From NCBI GenBank assembly GCA_015143735.1, contig VKHC01000556.1:1-11136 (forward strand): 11,136 nucleotides of DNA, written 5' to 3'. Below are positions 6,134-11,136 of this stretch, one piece after another (within the stretch, counting starts at the first letter, position 1; every line of letters begins with the position of its first letter). The position numbers were made by a program, and so were the translations under genes. The stretch is from Synura sp. LO234KE. Lineage: Eukaryota; Sar; Synurophyceae; Synurales; Mallomonadaceae. The notes under the pieces were generated by a model. That model was not told the DNA's origin, did no database searches, and saw only the letters and a list, made by a program, of their open reading frames with translations.

Positions 6134-7838
6134 ATGTTGAAGTGCCACTGTTCGGATTGCGTGAGAACCGTGAACTCAAAAATGATAAATTACCTTCATT
6201 CAATCACGGGGTGGCCATTATGGGCGATTGAAACATTGGGAGCCCTCAGTTTAATCCTTGTTGCTATCTCTTATCTGGAATATATCTTATTTTCTTCTAA
6301 AGTTACCGCTTCGACAATTATTCAGTCGTCCAAATCATTTCGGTTATTCCAAATACAATACTTGACGGTTTTTCTCATAACTATGTTAGCGGATTGGTTA
6401 CAAGGAACTCACATGTATACTTTATATACGGTGATTGTACTCTTTATGTAATACGATTATTTATTGAAGCTCTATCTGATAGTCTTACAAAGTGGATGTT
6501 GGCACTCTTTTTTTGACGGGATTTCTATCATCAGCATTGTTCGGCACTTTCCTTGGAATATATGTTGATCGCTGGGGTCGCCGATTTGGTTGCCATCTGT
6601 TCTGTTTATTGGAGGTAATTTTATCATTTTTAACATTCACAGTAGTAATACTAGAAAAACACCAGGTGGCCATAAACATTCTGGAGCACTTTGCCTCTAT
6701 GCCATTACTACTGACAGGAAGAGTGTTGGGCGGTCTTTCTACGAACCTCTTGTTTTCTTCGTTCGAGAGTTGGATGGTATCCGAGCACCGAAAGCGAGGT
6801 TACCCCGAAGAACTGCTAGCGTCCACTTTCGCTATTTCCTCGTGGGGCAATGGAATTATGGCTATAATTGCCGGATTGCTCGCCCAAGTATCAGCCGGTA
6901 AAATATCCTACACACTCGTGGTGATTCGTGATCATGAACTTATACTTTATCTCTTTTTGTCAAGACGTGGCAGGGGACATTGGCCCGTTTCAACTGGCCA
7001 TCTTGCTTACCATAATTTGCTGGGTTCTTATATCTTTTTGGTCTGAGAACTATGGTCATGCGGAAGGAGCTGTACTAGGAAGCATTTCATCTTCGATTGT
7101 GAAGAGCCTAGGCGTTATTGTGTCGTCCCCGTCTATTCTACTGCTGGGACTGGGACAGGCGTTCTTCGAAGGGGCGATGTACACCTTTGGTCAGTTATAT
7201 TAATCAGCTTAACGCATTGCAGGTCGAGCTATGTATACGAGAGAAGGCTTCCAGAATAACATTTCATTTTTCTTGTCTTGTGCTTTTATGTCCGTGTTTG
7301 TATGTCCGTATCAGTCTTCAACTGGGTCCCCTCCATGATTGCAGTCAGTCCGAGCGCGTCTCTTCCTACCGGACTAGTATTCTCATGCTTCATGCTTGCG
7401 ATGACAATTGGTGGTTTGACGTTCGGAATGATTCTGCCGTACTTCCCGGGGGACGCAGAGGCCCTGTGTGCCACTGTCTACGTGGTAGCAGCGGCCTCCC
7501 TCCTCGTGCCTGTTTTCTACTTCGAATTCTGGCCTGTTTTCATTTCCTTCTTAGTATTCGAAGCGATGGTAGGAATGTTCTTTTCTTGCGCAGGTACGTT
7601 AAGAAGCCGTTACTACCCGGATGACCTCCAGTCTTCGATTATGAGTGTGTTTCGACTGCCTCTAAACTGCATCGTTGTGTTGGGAACAAATCTGTCGAGC
7701 GCTGCCAACGATAAGCCGTCGTTGCAGTTCGTGTATGGAGTGGTGGTGGGCATTCAAATACTCGCAGCTATATTTCAGATTGCTTTGATTATTTTTGCCC
7801 CAAGGAAGAAACTGCAGCCAGCCGGGAAAGAGGATTGA
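6134..7838 (+). CDS. MFSD5-like major facilitator (molybdate-anion transporter family), five exons
   Basis: Proposed exons: 6134-6430 (or 6436), 6483-6614, 6666-6897, 6965-7189 and 7315-7838. They total 1410 nt (or 1416), giving 469 or 471 aa; starting at the ATG at 6182 gives about 453. Human MFSD5 has 450. Family hallmarks in order: LADWLQGTHMYTLY, VGTLFLTGF, the loop DRWGRRFG, GRVLGGLSTNLLFSSFESW, SEHRKRG, GNGIMAIIAGLL, GQAFFEGAMYTFVFNWVPS across the last junction, and FRLPLNCIVVLG near the end. About 12 TM helices are expected. MFSD5 and its algal relative MOT2 are linked to molybdate uptake at a membrane, so the substrate is inferred from the family. The ATG at 6134 is the first in frame; the one at 6182 is equally plausible. 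Exon phases close exactly, and I see no damage. Confidence 0.85.
6431..6482 (+). other. Transporter intron 1 (46 or 52 nt)
   Basis: Two phase-0 donors are possible: GTGATT at 6431 or GTACTC at 6437. The acceptor GATAG ends at 6482. Splicing joins MYTLYT (plus VI if the second donor is used) to SYKVDVGTLF, matching the spacing in the family. Reading through would hit a stop at about 6449. Confidence 0.7.
6615..6665 (+). other. Transporter intron 2 (51 nt, in frame, no stop)
   Basis: A GTAATT donor after CLLE and a CACCAG acceptor are both in phase 0. Removing the 17 codons gives the expected spacing between the RWGRR loop and TGRVLGG in this family. Left in, it would add 17 residues. It is easy to miss in automated translation because no stop marks it. 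Confidence 0.65.
6898..6964 (+). other. Transporter intron 3 (67 nt)
   Basis: A GTAAAA donor and a TTTTTGTCAAG acceptor, both in phase 1. They join AQVSA to DVAGDIGPFQLA in the frame of the next exon. The homologous region of the family is continuous here. Confidence 0.75.
7190..7314 (+). other. Transporter intron 4 (125 nt) with GTCAGT donor
   Basis: A GTCAGT donor and a CCGTATCAG acceptor, both in phase 1. They join GAMYTF to VFNWVPS, exactly the family motif. Without splicing, a stop at 7201-7203 ends the frame. The pyrimidine-rich tract ATTTTTCTTGTCTTG lies inside the intron. Confidence 0.75.
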
Positions 7839-8356
7839 ACATTCCCACTTAAGCTTTCTCTTCTCCCAGGAATAGCACAGCTTTAAGACGAAAAGCGCGG
7901 CTAGCGCATTCGATTTCAAAATAATATCATTTTTAAATTTTTGCGTCACGTTTAATTAATTTAATTTTGGGCTTGCTTTCTTAATTGGTGGGTATTGGTT
8001 ACCTGCAATCCCCTTGCACCAACTAGTGAGGAAGGACGCTGTGACTTTCCATCGAGAGCACGAAATTTACGTTGACTTTGGTACCGTCCCGTACTGATCA
8101 ATTTTGACCAGCAAGCATTTTGGAGGAGAATAAAACCTTACAGCAGCGTCCTCGCCGTAGCACATCGAACCAAAATATTTGTTACTGAGGAGGGGGACCT
8201 GTGGTTATCTTGGTGCCGCGGCCAGAATCATTCTTCCCAAATGGTTCCCCTAGGTAATCGTCACCGATTTAGCCCGCATTGAGCAGCCAAAGGAACGGGG
8301 AAGTGGTGGAATCGCCCTGGGCCTCCTCCTCCAGCATGATCTCCAAGATTTTTTTA
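7839..8356. other. Intergenic region downstream of the transporter
   Basis: About 520 bp with no convincing coding frame on either strand. Shortly after the stop it holds a pyrimidine-rich stretch (TTTCTCTTCTCCCAGG) and AT-rich sequence (7918-7975, including AATAAT) where the transporter mRNA could end. No tRNA or other RNA fold was recognised. Confidence 0.5.
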
Positions 8357-8740
8357 AAATGGGCGTGACGAGGAGGAAAATTGCGAACACCTCTGTTCCT
8401 TCCTGCCTCCTGTAACGGGGTCACCAGGTGAAGAAGGTGGCTTGTCACGACTCATGTATGAATTCGCTAACTTTCCTCAACGTAACGAACAATTAGAGTT
8501 TCGGGTGCAGAAGGAATTTAAATTAGGTTCGTTGTTTGACCGTGTACTCGAAATCGTCCCTGAATTTGGAAAGCCCGTGCTTTACCTGTAAACAATCTAA
8601 ATCTTGGCAGAGCTCTGAAGTCGTTAAAGAGTCTCAAGCGCGTTGGCTTATTTGAAGTATCTTCAACGAGTTCGCTCTCAATCCCCGGTTAACAAACTAC
8701 CAACAACCTGGTTCTCGATGCGACGTAGCTAGAATTGAGT
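8357..8740 (+). other. Possible decayed or spliced coding fragment
   Basis: One plus-strand frame is open from about 8357 to a TAA at 8589-8591. It contains an ATG at 8454 giving 45 aa (MYEFANFPQRNEQLEF..., ending FGKPVLYL). Two other frames take over around 8500-8690, one reading ESPCFTCKQSKSWQSSE and the other NLGRALKSLKSLKRVGLFE. Composition is protein-like and frames change over short distances, as in a frame-shifted pseudogene or an unmodelled spliced gene. I recognise no family, and chance is not excluded. Confidence 0.2.
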
Positions 8741-8834
8741 GAAGTGACTTGATTCTGCGCCTTGGTGCTATTTGCAAGTTGTTTAAGATCTAAATTTTAT
8801 TTACTCCGCGGACCTCTGGCAACAATATCAGCGA

Positions 8835-9270
8835 TCACTTTTCTGCGCCCCTTTTTTTCCTTTTCGGGTCCTTCTCGGTGCTGGCTCTCCGTGCCAGCAA
8901 GTTGAATCCGTACACAAGGTCTTTAGTGTCAACGAATCCAAGATCTTGTAAAACTCGTCTGGCGAACTCATTCTTGACCGAGATTTCAAATTTATCGCCT
9001 TCTTGGAGAGTAGTAAATTTTCCTCGTATTTTTCCTGCAACATACACCAGTTAATTGGCATATTAGCAGTATTTTCAACGAGTATTGTCTTTTCGCTTCT
9101 AAGCACCAGTAGCCTTCCAGACTCAAGCGGAAGCAGTGGAGCAACCTAGATCTAGGGGTTCCGATCGAGCAGCTTCGCCAGACTCATATTATTTTCTTGA
9201 TCCCTTGCAACTTTCCCCGCAGTTCGGGGCCTAGTTTGACTCTCCTACCGAGGTCAACTACTATGGGCAT
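8835..9270 (-). CDS. Candidate two-exon small gene, 73-aa basic protein
   Basis: The terminal exon (9034-8835) has an acceptor GTATGTTGCAG just upstream, with a TTAAC candidate branch site. It reads KIRGKFTTLQEGDKFEISV, then FARRVLQDLGFVDTKDLV, and ends in a lysine/arginine-rich tail (KDPKRKKRGAEK) before TGA. An ATG at 9270 starts a 22-nt exon (MPIVVDLG) ending at a CTCG|GTAGGA donor at 9248. Both splice sites are phase 1, and the joined length (222 nt) is exactly 74 codons. The basic tail would suit an RNA-binding or nuclear protein, which is only inference. I do not recognise the family. The intron would be 214 nt, longer than most here. Another first exon is possible. Confidence 0.3.
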
Positions 9271-9326
9271 GGAAGCTGCCTAAGCTGTTCTGTTCACAGT
9301 TTTTTGTTTTCCACTGTCCACCTCAG

Positions 9327-9847
9327 GCAAGTATTTTGTCCTGGCATTCCGTTGTCTCGAAGTTCTTATATGTCCTGTGGCGCTCTTAGGTCGAATTCAA
9401 ATAGGCAAACTAGACTGGCCAGACGCCGATTACTCCGCCGGTAAAAACGCCTTTTTTAGGGCCTTCACGATCTCGCTACGGAAGCCTCCCCACACTATCA
9501 GGGCTTGCTGGGACATTTACCCAGTTCGAAATGACTACTTGCTCAGCATGTTTCAGGACCATGGCTCAGCGCCGTTGCAGTCTGTCATTGATCATTTGTG
9601 GGCTGCGCTTCTTGAGTTTGCAAAGGAAGCATGGCTGGAGTCGTTCCCCGACAATGACCTTTGCCCTTGCACGGAGTATCTCCCACTCGGGTTGCACCAC
9701 TTTAGGTGTTTACGCCTGGGAGGATCGCTGTTTCCGAGATTATTACTGCAACGATTGTCAAGTAGACTTGTCCGGAAATCTAGCCCTTGTCCCTGCGGAA
9801 CTGCCCGAACCACCGATACTATGAAGCCAGATTGTCCGGCGATGTGA
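9327..9847 (+). other. Protein-like plus-strand exon or frame-shifted remnant
   Basis: A strong acceptor (TTTTCCACTGTCCACCTCAG, ending 9326) precedes a plus-strand frame open to a TGA at 9845-9847. Its first ~120 codons look protein-like, for example DWPDADYSAGKNAFFRAF, IRACWDIYPVRNDYLLSMF and SVIDHLWAALLEFAKEAW. After PDNDLCPCTEY the composition changes, and the protein-like reading moves to another frame (VYAWEDRCFRDYYCNDCQ, open to about 9824). This suggests a frameshift near 9690 or a missed splice. No ATG begins the main frame (the start-like codon at 9377 is GTG). The paired cysteines hint at a zinc-binding segment, but no family is recognised. Confidence 0.3.
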
Positions 9848-10153
9848 CAAGAGCAGGTCGGCGGCGACCTCTCCCTCTTGCCTTGCTGTTTGTCAAGCTG
9901 TAGGAGTGCTGATAGTGCGTGGTGGTTGAGGTTTACCTTATGTTCTATGGGGCATGTGTTTCACCAGCATTCGGTGCTATTAGTGAATCGCGAGTACTCT
10001 GCAAACTACCGGTGACAGTACCCCCTCCGCCGGTCATTTCCGTCCGCTCAGCGCGCACTACACAGTACGACGGCACGGCGAGGACAGCGCACACCTCCTT
10101 CTCCCAGTCCACTTGATGAGGAAGTCGTTGTTGTGCACTAACCCTCCGCCCCT
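9848..10153. other. Intergenic region without a recognised gene
   Basis: No convincing gene. A minus-strand frame is open from about 10150 to a TAG near 9952 without an ATG. It contains a segment reading VDWEKEVCAVLAVPSYCVVR, which I cannot assign. GC content is higher than in the surrounding DNA. Confidence 0.4.
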
Positions 10154-10198
10154 ACTCGGTCATGGGACTTGCCAAATGATACATTGGGAATAGTTGTG
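10154..10198 (+). repeat. Dispersed repeat, copy 2
   Basis: Second copy of the element at 16-60, same orientation. The 21-bp core differs at one base (C to T), and the next 24 bp are diverged. The shared frame LGHGTCQ..H.E ends here at a TAG where copy 1 has TGG, consistent with a decayed coding unit. Confidence 0.55.
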
Positions 10199-10622
10199 TT
10201 ACGAAATCTAGGAGTTATGATATCTTTCTCTCCCTCATTCATACCATTCTCGCTAAATCGATTTCTTTCATTCGGGGACGGGTTACTCAACAAATTGAAG
10301 AATTTATTTCAAATTATCATGAATAAATTCAATCATACCCTCTTCAAAATTAAGCAATTACGAACCGAGAAAAATAGGATGAAAAATAAGAAGGGAAGTA
10401 TACTGGCTTCAACAAATGGAACTGCGTATGTATAGTAAGTGTCACAGCATAGACAAACCGATCGGTTCGAGCGCTTAATACAGTTCCAGGATTTTTTTGT
10501 TCAAGAGGGGGGCGGGGTAACCGCATCCAGAGAGAAAGCGTACTGGAATGAAGGTGGTGGTTCTGATAATCAACATGCGCAACAATGAGTCGTCCCCCGG
10601 AACACGCAGTCGGCAACTGCTT
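10199..10622. other. AT-rich then G-rich spacer, no gene recognised
   Basis: The plus strand is open from 10169 to 10435 but has no ATG at its start, overlaps the dispersed repeat, and has a lysine/asparagine-rich translation typical of AT-rich non-coding DNA. A G-rich run lies at 10506-10516 (GGGGGGCGGGG). I see no RNA gene. Confidence 0.4.
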
Positions 10623-10649
10623 CTGGAAAAGGTTTTGAACCTTTTTCAG
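10623..10649 (-). other. 12-bp inverted repeat, hairpin in the 3' flank of the methyltransferase
   Basis: Arms CTGGAAAAGGTT (10623-10634) and AACCTTTTTCAG (10638-10649) pair over 12 bp with one G-T wobble and a 3-nt loop. It starts 16 nt downstream of the minus-strand stop (10666-10668), so it would fold in the 3' UTR. It does not match the 6-bp-stem histone-mRNA hairpin. A role in mRNA 3' processing or stability is possible but unproven. Confidence 0.5.
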
Positions 10650-10665
10650 AGAGGATGGCGACGAA

Positions 10666-11136
10666 TTATACACCCTTGTTACAATCGTCTAACGGAACAT
10701 ACAGCAGCTTCCAGATAAGCACGTCGGCGTCCCTGTGAACAACGTCGCCCTTGAAGTCAGGTATGTCTTGTACACGAACACTGGGCGACATGATATTTGT
10801 CTGCTGCGGAAGGGCGGAGAGGATAGGAGCGCCTGGAAGTTGTAGTTCTGCTCTCTGTTCGTTGATGATGGCCGAGTCGCGGACGGTATTACTTGTATGA
10901 ATACAGCCATTACCAACCTCGTTCATATGTTGTCTACATTTTTGGGCGATGTAAATGACCGTGACGTGGGGTAAAGCGAGTCGTCGGAGGACAGCGAAGA
11001 GTGAGGCAGTAGCATCTTTATCATAAAGTACATCTGCAGCAAGAATCATATCTAATTTTTGTCCAGCCACATCTTGTTCCCCTTCCTCCTCTGCTTCACC
11101 TCGACGAAGTACCTCGCAGAAGGCTTCCAAGTCGGA
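10666..11136 (-). CDS. Family-16 (METTL21-like) methyltransferase, C-terminal part
   Basis: The gene enters from beyond the right edge, and its N-terminal SAM-binding motif I is outside the window. Visible here: KLDMILAADVLYDKDATASL, the characteristic post-motif-II segment (D.ILAADV.YD) of the METTL21 / lysine methyltransferase family. It is followed by a beta-strand VTVIYIAQKCR and a final DADVLIWKLLYV strand before TAA at 10666. These enzymes transfer methyl from S-adenosylmethionine, usually to lysines of cytosolic proteins such as elongation factors and chaperones; the substrate here is unknown. The stretch between KCRQHMNE and DADVLIW is about 30 residues longer than usual for the family. 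It contains a GGTAATGG donor-like site, so an in-frame intron may lie at about 10760-10915. The upstream EAEEEGEQD loop is acidic. The frame is open to the window edge. Confidence 0.7.
   Translation of the reverse strand, partial: SDLEAFCEVLRRGEAEEEGEQDVAGQKLDMILAADVLYDKDATASLFAVLRRLALPHVTVIYIAQKCRQHMNEVGNGCIHTSNTVRDSAIINEQRAELQLPGAPILSALPQQTNIMSPSVRVQDIPDFKGDVVHRDADVLIWKLLYVPLDDCNKGV

Noticed and set aside
10095-10130. Minus-strand NNDFLIKWTG resembling a retrotransposon chromodomain
   Set aside because: Only about ten residues match before the frame stops making sense, and no integrase or reverse transcriptase motifs lie nearby.
10169-10435. Plus-strand 88-codon open frame
   Set aside because: No ATG at its start, it overlaps the dispersed repeat, and its Lys/Asn-rich composition is expected of AT-rich non-coding DNA.
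10440-10490. tRNA T-arm-like GGTTCGAGCGC
   Set aside because: No matching acceptor, D or anticodon stems lie upstream at tRNA spacing. No tRNA was found elsewhere in the window either.

Overview
This window looks like nuclear DNA of a compact-genome unicellular eukaryote (an alga or other protist; I cannot place it more precisely). Coding regions are interrupted by short GT-AG introns (about 46-125 nt where homology fixes them). The two clear genes are eukaryotic types: an MFSD5-type major facilitator and a family-16 methyltransferase. No bacterial operon structure or Shine-Dalgarno pattern is visible.

Layout. 1-800: largely non-coding, with one copy of a short dispersed repeat and a weak minus-strand candidate gene. 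930-6008 (minus): one very long gene for a multi-pass membrane protein. In order it has TM, extracytoplasmic Cache sensor, TM, cytoplasmic linker, TM, second Cache sensor, TM with a HAMP-like segment, TPR repeats and a C-terminal von Willebrand A (VWA) domain with an intact MIDAS. This gene is split by an 86-bp insert that ends in an A tract and is flanked by a perfect 16-bp direct repeat, the signature of a target-primed retroposition. The insert brings two in-frame stops, but its net length (102 nt) preserves the frame, so the gene reads as two in-register halves. 6009-6133: divergent intergenic region with a 14-bp perfect palindrome. 6134-7838 (plus): five-exon MFSD5-like transporter (molybdate-anion transporter family), whose introns can be placed by homology. 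7839-10620: low-information region with a possible two-exon 73-aa gene (minus, 8835-9270), decayed-looking coding fragments (plus, about 8357-8740 and 9327-9847) and a second copy of the dispersed repeat (10154-10198). 10666-11136 (minus): 3' part of a METTL21-like methyltransferase gene running off the window.

How they fit together. The receptor-like gene and the transporter are head to head and could share a promoter, but nothing ties their functions together. The most noteworthy points are the tandem-Cache/TPR/VWA architecture and its interruption by a retroposed insert.
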